Positions 11,896-23,871 of a stretch of 64,000 nt of DNA are shown here, piece after piece. Source of the stretch: Aequorivita sp. HC6-5 (lineage in GTDB: Bacteria; Bacteroidota; Bacteroidia; Flavobacteriales; Flavobacteriaceae); NCBI GenBank assembly GCA_905182755.1, contig CAJJCS010000002.1:579001-643000 (forward strand). Direction: 5' to 3'. The notes under the pieces are model-generated. The model worked only from the letters and a program-made list of their open reading frames with translations, did no database searches and was not told the DNA's origin. Position numbers and translations under genes: made by a program. Numbering within the stretch: the first letter of the stretch is position 1; the number at the start of each line of letters is the position of its first letter.

Positions 11896-14205
11896 ATGAA
11901 ATCATATACATTACATATATTATTTTTCTTTGCGATTTTACAATTATTTTCTTGTAAAGTAGAAGAAACAGATTTACTTAGTTTTAAAACCAATGTTTTG
12001 CAAAGCGAAACACTTTCTATAGATCAAAAGGTAGCAAAGCTATTAGATCAAATGACCTTAGAAGAAAAAATTGGTCAGATGAACCAATACAATGGTTTTT
12101 GGGATTTTACAGGTCCAGCTCCTAAAGCAGGGGAAGCCGCCAAGAAAATGGAAAACCTCAAAAAGGGTTGGGTAGGCTCTATGCTAAATGTAAGAGGAGT
12201 TAAAGATGTAAGAGCAGTTCAAAAAATTGCTGTTGAACAATCTAGACTAGGCATACCCCTTATAATTGGTTTTGATGTTATTCATGGATATAAAACAATA
12301 AGCCCTATACCGCTGGCTGAAGCAGCTAGTTGGGACCTTGAGGCAATTAAGTCTTCTGCAGAAATTGCAGCCTTAGAAGCTTCTGCTGCAGGAATTAACT
12401 GGACATTTGCCCCTATGGTAGACATTTCTCGTGATGCTAGATGGGGAAGAGTGATGGAGGGTGCTGGTGAAGATCCTTATTTAGGTAGTAAAATTGCAAC
12501 GGCAAGAGTGTCTGGTTTTCAAGGATCAGATTTGTCTGACATATCAACTATAGTTGCCTGTGCAAAGCATTTTGCTGCTTATGGTTTTGCTGAAGCAGGA
12601 AGAGATTATAACACCTCAGATGTTGGAAGCTCTACCTTACACAACATCATTTTACCTCCCTTTAAAGCGGCAAATGATGCAGGTGTTAGAACATTTATGA
12701 ATTCATTTAATGACCTCAATGGTATACCTGCAACGGGAGATAGATACCTTCAGCGTACGGTCTTAAAAGAAAGATGGGATTTTGATGGTTTTGTTGTTTC
12801 AGACTGGGGCTCTATGGTAGAAATGATTGCTCACGGATATGCTAAAGATGGAAATCATGCCGCAGAACTTTCAGTAAATGCTGGTTCTGATATGGATATG
12901 GAATCTCATCTGTATGTTAAAGAATTGGCTAGTCTTGTAAAAGAAGGAAAAGTGGATATAGCACTCATTAATGATGCTGCTTCAAGAATTCTTAAAGTTA
13001 AATTTGAATTAGGTCTTTTTGATAATCCTTACAAATATTGTGATGAAGCTCGTGAAGCAAGTGTTATAGGGAGTGAAAAAAATAATAGCAAGGTCCTAGA
13101 TGTTGCCAAAAAATCAATTGTTTTATTAAAAAATCAAAACAATGTATTACCACTGGCCAAAAAAGGACAAAACATTGCGGTTATAGGGGCACTTGCCTCA
13201 GATAAAACAAGCCCACTTGGAAACTGGAGATTGGCCGCAGATGATAACTCTGCAGTATCTCTATTAGAAGGTTTAAATGCATATAAAGGAAATACTATTA
13301 CCTACGCTAAAGGAGCAGATGTTGTTACAGGAAAGACTGTGTTTATCTCAGAACTTACTATAAACACCACAGATACTTCTGGTTTTAAAGAAGCTATAGC
13401 ACTGGCTAAAAAATCTGATGTTGTTATTATGGCCCTTGGTGAACATGGGTTGCATAGTGGAGAGGGGAGAAGTAGAGCTTATTTAGGCCTTCCGGGTGTT
13501 CAACAAGAACTTCTAGAGGCTGTATTTGCTGTAAACAATAATATTGTGTTGGTGTTAAGTAACGGAAGGCCTTTAACAATACCATGGGCTGCCCAAAATA
13601 TCCCAACAATTTTGGAAGGATGGCATTTAGGAACTCAAAGTGGTAATGCACTGGCTCAAGTTTTATATGGAGATTATAATCCAAGTGGTAAACTTCCAAT
13701 GACTTTTCCTAGAAGCGTAGGGCAAGTGCCGATATACTATAATTATAAAAACACAGGACGTCCAAAGCTTCCAGGTGATGATTTGGTTTTTTGGACACAC
13801 TACACAGATGAGCAAAACACACCTCTATATCCTTTTGGATTTGGTTTAAGTTATACCACATTTAGTTATTCAAAACCAATTGTGGTAAATACATACAACC
13901 AGAACAAACAAGTTACCGTTAAAGTAAAAGTAACAAATACTGGAAAAAGAGAAGGAAAAGAAACAGTTCAGCTATACCTAAGAGATCTTTATGCAAGTGT
14001 TATTAGACCTGTTAGAGAGTTAAAAGGATTTGAGCAGCTTGTTTTAACTCCTGGACAAACCAAAGAAATCACTTTTACCTTGGGTGACCAAGAGCTTGGT
14101 TTTTTCAACAATCAAGAAAAGTGGCTTGTAGAAAAAGGAGATTTTGAGATATATGTAGGAGGAGATTCTCAAACTAAAAATAAAGCAAATTTTAAATTAC
14201 AGTAA
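11896..14205 (+). CDS. GH3 beta-glucosidase, lipoprotein
   Basis: Intact 769-residue protein starting three bases after the GH16 gene, so surely in the same operon. The lipobox is QLFSC. The GH3 (alpha/beta)8 domain contains GFDVIHGYKT, the AKHFAAYG motif and the nucleophile D303 in GFVVSDWGS. The second domain has the GEHGLHSGEGRSR stretch, with E523 as candidate acid/base, and is followed by a fibronectin-III-like domain (ETVQLYLRD). The family releases glucose from beta-glucan oligosaccharides, here probably laminari-oligosaccharides in the periplasm. This 2.3-kb gene has no frameshift although its neighbours do. Confidence 0.94.
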   Translation: MKSYTLHILFFFAILQLFSCKVEETDLLSFKTNVLQSETLSIDQKVAKLLDQMTLEEKIGQMNQYNGFWDFTGPAPKAGEAAKKMENLKKGWVGSMLNVRGVKDVRAVQKIAVEQSRLGIPLIIGFDVIHGYKTISPIPLAEAASWDLEAIKSSAEIAALEASAAGINWTFAPMVDISRDARWGRVMEGAGEDPYLGSKIATARVSGFQGSDLSDISTIVACAKHFAAYGFAEAGRDYNTSDVGSSTLHNIILPPFKAANDAGVRTFMNSFNDLNGIPATGDRYLQRTVLKERWDFDGFVVSDWGSMVEMIAHGYAKDGNHAAELSVNAGSDMDMESHLYVKELASLVKEGKVDIALINDAASRILKVKFELGLFDNPYKYCDEAREASVIGSEKNNSKVLDVAKKSIVLLKNQNNVLPLAKKGQNIAVIGALASDKTSPLGNWRLAADDNSAVSLLEGLNAYKGNTITYAKGADVVTGKTVFISELTINTTDTSGFKEAIALAKKSDVVIMALGEHGLHSGEGRSRAYLGLPGVQQELLEAVFAVNNNIVLVLSNGRPLTIPWAAQNIPTILEGWHLGTQSGNALAQVLYGDYNPSGKLPMTFPRSVGQVPIYYNYKNTGRPKLPGDDLVFWTHYTDEQNTPLYPFGFGLSYTTFSYSKPIVVNTYNQNKQVTVKVKVTNTGKREGKETVQLYLRDLYASVIRPVRELKGFEQLVLTPGQTKEITFTLGDQELGFFNNQEKWLVEKGDFEIYVGGDSQTKNKANFKLQ

Positions 14206-14255
14206 CAATCAAAAAACAACCTTAACCAATTTATAATTTACCAAAATTAACAACT

Positions 14256-15532
14256 ATGAAAATACCAACTACTATTTTAGTTTTACTAGCAACCTTTGTT
14301 GGTTTTTCACAAAACGCACCCATAGATTTTGAAGCTGGAGGAGAGGGCGCAAACTGGACTTGGAATGTATTTGAAAATGCAGACAATCCACCTCTTGAAT
14401 TTGTTGCAAATCCAGATGCCTCTGGAATAAATACATCTGCAATGGTAGCAAAGTTTACAGCAAGAGATACTAATGCAGGAGCTGCACCTTATGCTGGTTT
14501 AGAAAGCCAACATGGTGGCAATATTGGAACCTTTGACCTAACAAGCGAAAATGCACTAGTTAGCATTATGGTATACAAAACAAAAATTAGTGATGTAGGT
14601 ATTAAATTTGCCACTCCCACCGGAGGAGCGCAAACTGAAATTAAAGTGGCCAACACATTAATAAATCAATGGGAACTTATCACCATAGACTTTACTGGGT
14701 ATATTGGTCTTGGAGAAACTACAGGTTTAGACCAAATTATTGTATTCCCTGACTTTATTAACAGAACTGCAGATGATATTATCTTTTTTGACAACATCAC
14801 TTTTGGTATACCTGTATTAAACCCTATAGATTTGCCTATTACATTTGAAGATGATCAAACACCTACATTTTCAGATTTTAATGGTTCTTCTAGTTTACTA
14901 ATACCAAATCCAGATGCCTCTGGAGCAAACACTAGTGCAACTGTCGCGCAAAACACGGTGCCTGCTAATGCTAGTTTTGCTGGCGTTAATTTTTCAGTTG
15001 ATAATTTAGACATTACTACAGATAAAGTTTTTAGTTTATCTGTATGGTCACCACTACCAAACATACCAGTACTTTTAAAATTAGAAAACGCCTCTGGAGT
15101 AAATACAGAAAGAGCAGCTGTAACTACTACAACAAACGCCTGGGAAACCATAACCTTTGATTTTACTGATGAGGGCCAATTAACTTACCAGTCTGTAACA
15201 ATATTCATGAATTTTAACATGACAGATGCTGCAGAGCAGGTTTACTATTGGGATAATCTAACCCTAGGAGAACCTCTAGGAGTTTCAGAAAACACACTTG
15301 TTAACATCACGATGTATCCAAACCCTGCATCATCTGTAGTTGTTTTACAAGCATCACAAGAAATAGCAACGTATTCAAGTACTAAATCTTTTGGGTCAAC
15401 GAGTTTCTTCTGTTACTGTTAATAACACAACAAGCACAATTAACGTTTCTGGTCTTAAAGCTGGAAGCTTATATTGCCAATGTTTTATTTTCTAACGGAA
15501 ATACTCAAAACCTTAATTTTATTAAAAAATAA
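14256..15532 (+). CDS. Secreted T9SS protein with two glycan-binding-like modules
   Basis: A signal peptide (MKIPTTILVLLATFVGFSQ) is followed by two modules at about residues 22-190 and 193-350. They share LPITFE, NPDASGxNTSAxVA, WSPxPNIPVLLKLEN, NAWETITFDF and YYWDNLTLG with the modules of the lipoprotein encoded at 8661-10239. A type IX sorting domain ends it (MYPNPASSVVVLQ to LNFIKK). Two extra bases, near 15377 and 15469, break the sorting domain only. The repaired length is about 424 residues. With no catalytic domain visible, a secreted glucan-binding role is the best guess. Confidence 0.75.
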
Positions 15533-15540
15533 AAATATCC

Positions 15541-15574
15541 TTTCAAAAGGGAGAGGTTTTATTCCCTTTTGAAA
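15541..15574 (+). terminator. 12-bp perfect hairpin without T-tract
   Basis: TTTCAAAAGGGA (15541-15552) and TCCCTTTTGAAA (15563-15574) pair perfectly around a 10-base loop. No run of T follows. It may be a weak terminator, or an mRNA-stabilising or processing hairpin separating the main operon from the next gene. Confidence 0.5.
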
Positions 15575-15637
15575 TTGTAATAAACCGAAATACTTAATCT
15601 AAAATCAAAACAATTTTATTTACTTAAATCATTTATT

Positions 15638-16498
15638 ATGAAAAAAGCTTACATTTTATTTTCAGTACTCTTAAGTACAGCATTTATGACCAATGCACAA
15701 AACACAGTAGTTGCTGATGCAAGTGCAGAATACCTTGGATACGCCAACGTTTTCGAAACCATAGCCAATGGTGGAGCCTATGTTTTTGGATCTGGATGGG
15801 GTGTTGCAGACCTTAAAACAGTAGTAGACGCTGGTGCAGGATCTGTTACAATACAACCAAACTTTAATACTTACGCAGATAATCCAGGAGATCCATTTTG
15901 GATTGATCCAGCTACAGGTCTTGGAAACAAAACTTTTGAAGGAAATACTTTGTTAGAAAACAACACAACTCTTATTGGGAGTGAATTAACCTTTACTGGT
16001 GGAGTAGCTTCTAATACGCTAGATCCATCTTATGTTGCAATTGCTTTTATCAAAGTATTTAATGCAGATTTTTCTTTCGTGAAATTAGAAACATCTCCAC
16101 TTGTTGCGGGTCAAGATTTTTCTATCACTTATACAAACGTTGAGCCAGAAGATACAACCATTCAGTACGGATATCAAGTAGTAGGCTTAAACGCTAATCC
16201 AGCAGATGAAGCTGCCCTTGGTAGTATTGTTATAGTAGATACAGTTTTAGGTACTAATGATTTTGATGCTACAAGCATTTCAACCTACCCAAACCCAGTA
16301 ACTTCTACTTTTACAATTACATCTCAAGAGGCTATTACATCTGTTGCTATATTTAATGTTTTAGGACAACAAGTAATTAACGAGACTCCTGATACATTAA
16401 ATTTTGTTGTAGATTTCTCTAACCTTACTGCTGGACTATATATGGCAAACATTGCTACTCAAAGTGGGTCCAAAACAGTAAAAGTAATAAAGAAATAA
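15638..16498 (+). CDS. Secreted T9SS protein of unknown function at the end of the PUL
   Basis: Intact 286-residue protein. The signal peptide ends near TNAQ (residue 21). A beta-rich middle of about 180 residues (GSGWGVADLKTVVDAG, SYVAIAFIKVFN) is followed by a type IX sorting domain (STYPNPVTSTFTIT, LGQQVINE, KTVKVIKK). I do not recognise a catalytic fold. Its place after the GH genes, and its own preceding hairpin, suggest an abundantly secreted accessory glycan-binding protein; this is inference. Confidence 0.7.
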   Translation: MKKAYILFSVLLSTAFMTNAQNTVVADASAEYLGYANVFETIANGGAYVFGSGWGVADLKTVVDAGAGSVTIQPNFNTYADNPGDPFWIDPATGLGNKTFEGNTLLENNTTLIGSELTFTGGVASNTLDPSYVAIAFIKVFNADFSFVKLETSPLVAGQDFSITYTNVEPEDTTIQYGYQVVGLNANPADEAALGSIVIVDTVLGTNDFDATSISTYPNPVTSTFTITSQEAITSVAIFNVLGQQVINETPDTLNFVVDFSNLTAGLYMANIATQSGSKTVKVIKK

Positions 16499-16525
16499 AG
16501 ATTATTTTAAGTTTAATTTTGCAAA

Positions 16526-16562
16526 AAGCTTGTTTATGTATAATAAACAAGCTTCTTTTTGC
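16526..16562 (+). terminator. Rho-independent terminator ending the PUL
   Basis: AAGCTTGTTTAT (16526-16537) pairs with ATAAACAAGCTT (16543-16554) across a 5-base loop and is followed by CTTTTTG. It closes the polysaccharide locus before pfkA. Confidence 0.85.
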
Positions 16563-16685
16563 TTACTTTTTCAATATAACTTACTGATTGCTAGTATTTT
16601 ATTTTTATCTATTTTCAGCATCTATCTATTTAGATAGTAATGTTGCATTTTTATAGAATATCATAATAAGATACTACATATACCT

Positions 16686-17673
16686 ATGAAAAATTCAATA
16701 AAAAAAATAGCTGTACTCACAAGTGGAGGTGATTCTCCTGGAATGAATGCAGCAATAAGAGCAGTAGTTCGTTCATGTGTTTATCATGATGTTACTTGTA
16801 TTGGTGTTTTTAGAGGTTATCAAGGTTTGATAGAGGGAGATTTTACACCCTTAGATGCACGTTCTGTAAAAAATATCATTAATAGAGGAGGTACTTTTCT
16901 AAAATCTGCAAGATCTGAAGAGTTTAGAACAAAAAAAGGAAGAGAGAAAGCTTATAGTCATCTAAAGGAGCAAGGAATTGACGCCCTTGTTACCATTGGA
17001 GGTGATGGTACCTTTACAGGTGCTATTACTTTTAATAAAGAATTTGATTTCCCTATAGTTGGCATACCTGGTACTATCGATAATGATATAAATGGTACAG
17101 ATTACACTATTGGTTATGACACTGCTTTAAATACTGTTGTTGAAGCTATTGATAAAATTAGAGATACTGCAATCTCTCATAGCAGACTCTTTTTAGTAGA
17201 GGTTATGGGTCGTGATGCTGGAGATATAGCTTTAAATGCAGGAATTGGAGCTGGTGCAGAAGAAATATTAATCCCAGAATTAAACATGGGAAAAGAACGA
17301 TTGTTAGCTTCTTTAAAGAGAAGTAAAAAATCAGGAAAGTCTAGTAGTATTGTTGTAGTTTCCGAGGGTGATCAAATCGGAAAAAATATTTTTGGTCTTG
17401 GCAGCCTATATACAAGAAAACCTAGAAGAGTATGAGTGTAAAGTTACCGTACTTGGTCACATTCAGCGAGGAGGTTCTCCAAGTTGTTTTGATAGAGTGT
17501 TAGCCAGTAGGTTAGGAGTTGGAGCAGTAGATGCTTTACTAGCTGGTAAACGTGATGTCATGATTGGTTTGGTACACAATAAAGTAGTTTCTATAGACTT
17601 TGAAAAGTCTTTAGAGGGATCAAACAAAATTGACACAGATTTAATTCGTGTTGCAGATATAATATCAATATAA
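16686..17673 (+). CDS. pfkA: ATP-dependent 6-phosphofructokinase
   Basis: PfkA family, catalysing fructose-6-phosphate to fructose-1,6-bisphosphate in glycolysis. N-terminal [16 protein letters not shown] binds ATP. TIGGDGT and [19 protein letters not shown] hold the catalytic site (D132 and D134, matching D127/D129 of the E. coli enzyme), and [10 protein letters not shown] follows. One extra G in the T/G run near 17394 shifts the frame; downstream [13 protein letters not shown] and [11 protein letters not shown] continue the family. The repaired length is 328 residues, as usual. gapA follows 42 bases later, a common flavobacterial pairing. A real loss of this enzyme is unlikely, so the shift is probably an error. 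Confidence 0.92.
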
Positions 17674-17715
17674 AAATTAAAATTAAACACACCCTTTGGT
17701 GTGAAATACTTACTT

Positions 17716-18715
<1,000 letters not shown>

Positions 18716-18718
18716 ACT

Positions 18719-19608
18719 ATGGTTTTAATAACAGACGGAGGATCAACAAAATGTGATTGGATATTATTAGATAGCCTAGGTGTTGTGGTTTTAAAAACGC
18801 GCACTGTGGGTTTAAATCCTGCTGTTGTTCATGCAGATGAGCTATTAAAAAGGGTTGCAGGTAATTTAGATTTGCAACCTTATTATGATCTTGTAACCCG
18901 TCTTGATTTTTACGGTGCAGGGTGTGGTACAGAAAAGCCTTCGCTATTACTGAAAGGTGTTTTAGAAGAGTGTATTTCCCCAAGGCAAGTGTGGATGTCC
19001 AGGAAGATACTATAGCTGCAGTGTATGCTGCTACTACTGTGCCTGGTATTGTATGTATTTTGGGTACGGGATCTAATAGTAGTTACTTTGATGGCACCGC
19101 TGTACATCCAAGTCCTGTATCTTTAGGATATAGTTTAATGGATGAGGCAAGTGGTAACTATTTTGGGAAACGTTTGCTGCGAGATTATTTCTACAATAGA
19201 ATGCCAGCTGTTTTAAAAGCCGAGTTTGCTAGAAGGTTTGATCTCACTCCAGATGTTATAAAATACAATGTATATAAGCAGGAAAACCCAAATATGTATT
19301 TGGCATCTTTTGCAGAATTTATATTTAACCCTGGAGCATTAAGACCTAAAAATGCTGTTGAGATTAATGGTTATTTTTATAAACTGATAAGCGAAGGAAT
19401 TAATAATTTTATTGAATGTAGAGTTTTGTGTTTTAAAGAAGCTCAGCATGTGCCAATCCATTTTATTGGTAGTATTGCTCATTTTAGTGAAGATATCATT
19501 AGAGATTGTATGCAACCCTACCATTTAACTCTTGGTACTATAATTAGAAGACCTATAGACGGTCTTATAGAGTACTACAGAAACTCATATCTTAAAATAA
19601 CAGCCTAA
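18719..19608 (+). CDS. BadF/N-acetylglucosamine kinase-family sugar kinase
   Basis: The start lies three bases after gapA. Sequence features are the ATPase phosphate-1 motif TDGGSTKCDW, adenosine/phosphate-2 motif CILGTGSNSSYFDG, and SLGYSLMDEASGNYFGKRLL. This is the ASKHA-fold BadF/BadG/NAGK family. A shift equivalent to +2 (or -1) near 18971 separates LLLKGVLEE from YFPKASVDVQED. About 295 residues after repair. Position between gapA and pgi makes a role as hexokinase (glucose or amino sugar) plausible: it could phosphorylate glucose from laminarin. Substrate cannot be decided from sequence. Confidence 0.8.
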
Positions 19609-19645
19609 CAAATACGTTAGTTATACTACCTATTGAATATATCCT

Positions 19646-21146
<1,501 letters not shown>

Positions 21147-21286
21147 TTTTAATCTCACTATTTTCTTACTTACTAGTTTTCTTGGTTTAACATGTGTCTT
21201 TTGGGTAAGTAACTCAGACGTTAACAATTTGAGTGTAGAGTCACGATTTGTTTTTTAGTATTTTTGAAAGTAAAAGAAAAAAAGTA

Positions 21287-23772
21287 ATGAAAAATAACAG
21301 TATACTATTGTGTGGTTTGGCAGCTCTTATTGTCTGTCTCCACATGCTTTGTCTCAGACCCTAGCAGAGCGTCAAGTAATCACCGCAAATTATGATCAGC
21401 AGGCTCTTACTCTTTTAGAGGCTGAATTAAGGAAAGATTTTGAAACCAATCAAAGAATCGCTTTTGAGATGGCTGCTCAAAAGGGATGGGAAACCCACAT
21501 GACATTACCAAACGGAGGTAACGCTCTTCTAGTTGGAGTTTTTGATGATGGAACACCAAAATATTATGCAACCTATAACCGTGAGGGTTGCTATTACCAC
21601 TAGAGCAAATACGGTTAACACTGGCGGTGTAGCAGGCTTAGATCTCAACGGTGAGAACATGATTGCAGGTGTCTGGGATGGTGGCCTTGTTAGAGAAAGC
21701 CATAATCTTACTTGAAGATAGAGTTTTCAGATTGATAATCCTGGAAGTATTAGTAGTCATGCTACGCATGTATCGGGTACAATGGTTGGTTCTGCAAGTC
21801 AAGTCAATGGCCAAGCCAAGGGTATGGCTCCTATGGCAGAATTGTTAGCGTATGATTTTGGTGGAGATGAACCAGAGATGACAAGTGCAGCTTCTCAGGG
21901 AATGATTCTTTCTAATCATAGTTATGGAATACCTGCAGATAATGTACCTCTTTGGTATATTGGCTATTATGATAGTAATGCAAGAAATATAGACAGAATA
22001 ATATACAATGCACCCTATTATTTACCTGTTGTGCTGCAGGGAATGATCGTCAATCTGGAGCAAATACTGACAGATGGCGGATATGATTATCTAACAGATA
22101 AAGTGTTGCAAAAAATAACATTGTGGTTGCTGCTACTTTTGAGGTTTTAGATTATGAAGATGCTAGTGATGTTTTTATGTCTAGCTTTAGTAGTTGGGGA
22201 CCAACAGATGATGGACGTATCAAACCAGATATTTCTGCAAAAGGGGTAAACATGTATTCTCTACTGGAGCATCAAACGGTTCTTATGCAAACTTTAGTGG
22301 AACTTCAATGTCTGCTCCAAATGTATCTGGAAGTTTATTGTTATTACAACAACATTACAATGATTTAAACGGCGAGTATATGCTGGCCTCTACCTTAAGA
22401 GCTTTAGCACTTCACACCGCAGATGAGGCAGGTTTTGCACCGGGTCCAGATTATAGATTTGGTTGGGGGCTCTTAAACACTCAGCGTGCTGCCCAAGTAA
22501 TCTCACAAGATAGTAATGAGAGTATGATTATTACTGAAACCTTAGATGCCAACGATGTGTATACCTACACCTTTAAAGCAGATGGTACTCAGGACATATC
22601 TGCCACCATTGCCTGGACAGATCCACGCAGTCTTCATTACCAGGAGGAAACGAAGATGTAGCTACGCCAAGTCTTGTAAATGACCTTGATTTACGAATTT
22701 CTCAAGATGGAGGAGTTACTTTTTTGCCATGGATTTTAGATGTTGCTTCGCCAACTGCTGGCGCAACAACTGGAGATAATGTAGTGGATAATGTAGAAAA
22801 GATAGAAATTAATGCTCCTGAGGCTGGAGATTATATTGTTCGTGTATCTCACAAAGGGCAATTGCTTGTTAATGATAGTCAAGTATTTTCTTTGGTTTAG
22901 AAGGTATCTCAAGTGAAGGTTTTATGGTTTCTACCACCAATGCAAATGTGTTAACATGTCCAGAACTTCAAACGGCTACTTTTAATATAGACGTTACTTT
23001 TGATGAAGGTTTTGATGATACCGTTGTATTAACTTTTGATGCGGCGCCAGAAGGCACTACGGCCACTATTGTTCCTAGTTCTGTTACTGAAACTGCCACA
23101 GCTGTATTAACCATAGAAGGTATTGACGCACTTTAGCATTTGGATCTTATCCTATAGTAATTACAGCAACAGGGACTAGCCAAACAACAAACACCTATGT
23201 TGCTTTAGAAATTACAGATGATATCCAAGTTGGATTAGTTGAGCTGGATTCTCCATCAAATAATTCTCAAAACAGACCTATTGACGGCTTAGAATTAGAG
23301 TGGGAACAGGCAAGCAATGCAACCTTGGGGTATGAGTATGAAGTAGCCTTAGAGGATACTTTTGATACTGTTGTTATCTCAGGTACAACCTTAGAGTTGA
23401 CTACTATATTAAATGGTTTGTCTTATGAGACCGAATATTTTTGGAGAGTAAGTGGTGTTAATGAATGTTCTTCTGGAACCTATGACGGGTTTAGAAGATT
23501 TGTTACCGAGGCAGAGTTGGCTACCGAGTGACAACCAGATTCAATCACTCATGGTGTATCCAAATCCTGCAAATGCACTAGTTACTATAGAATCACCAGT
23601 GAGTACATTAGAGCGTATTTCTGTATATTCTATAACAGGAGTACTATTACTAGAAAAAGAGGTTTCAGCAAACCAAGCAACCATTGATGTATCAGGTTTT
23701 GCAACAGGGACCTATTTTGTAAAGGCTACTACAAAAAATGCGAGTAGTGTAATACAGGTTTTAAAGAACTAG
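21287..23772 (+). pseudogene. S8 subtilisin-like peptidase with T9SS domain, copy 1, broken by about 13 indels
   Basis: It is the tandem paralogue of the intact gene at 23872-26352, so each indel can be placed by comparison. Single-base insertions lie near 21334, 21349, 21586, 21713, 22071 and 23530, and a two-base gain near 23130. Single-base losses lie near 21734, 22035, 22099, 22260 and 22895, with a complex change near 22620. Catalytic motifs survive: GVWDGG, SHATHVSGTM, SGTSMSAPNVSG, with a C-terminal fibronectin-like region and sorting domain. Losses sit mostly in short runs of A or T. It may be a true pseudogene or a poorly resolved repeat copy; the equally damaged pgi next door favours sequence error. 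Confidence 0.6.
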
Positions 23773-23871
23773 TGTATTTCTAATAATTTAAAACAATAAT
23801 TTTATATTCAAAAAATCATCTCCTGTTTAGATTATAGGCATTATATTTTTGAAAGAAAAAGAAAAAAAGTA

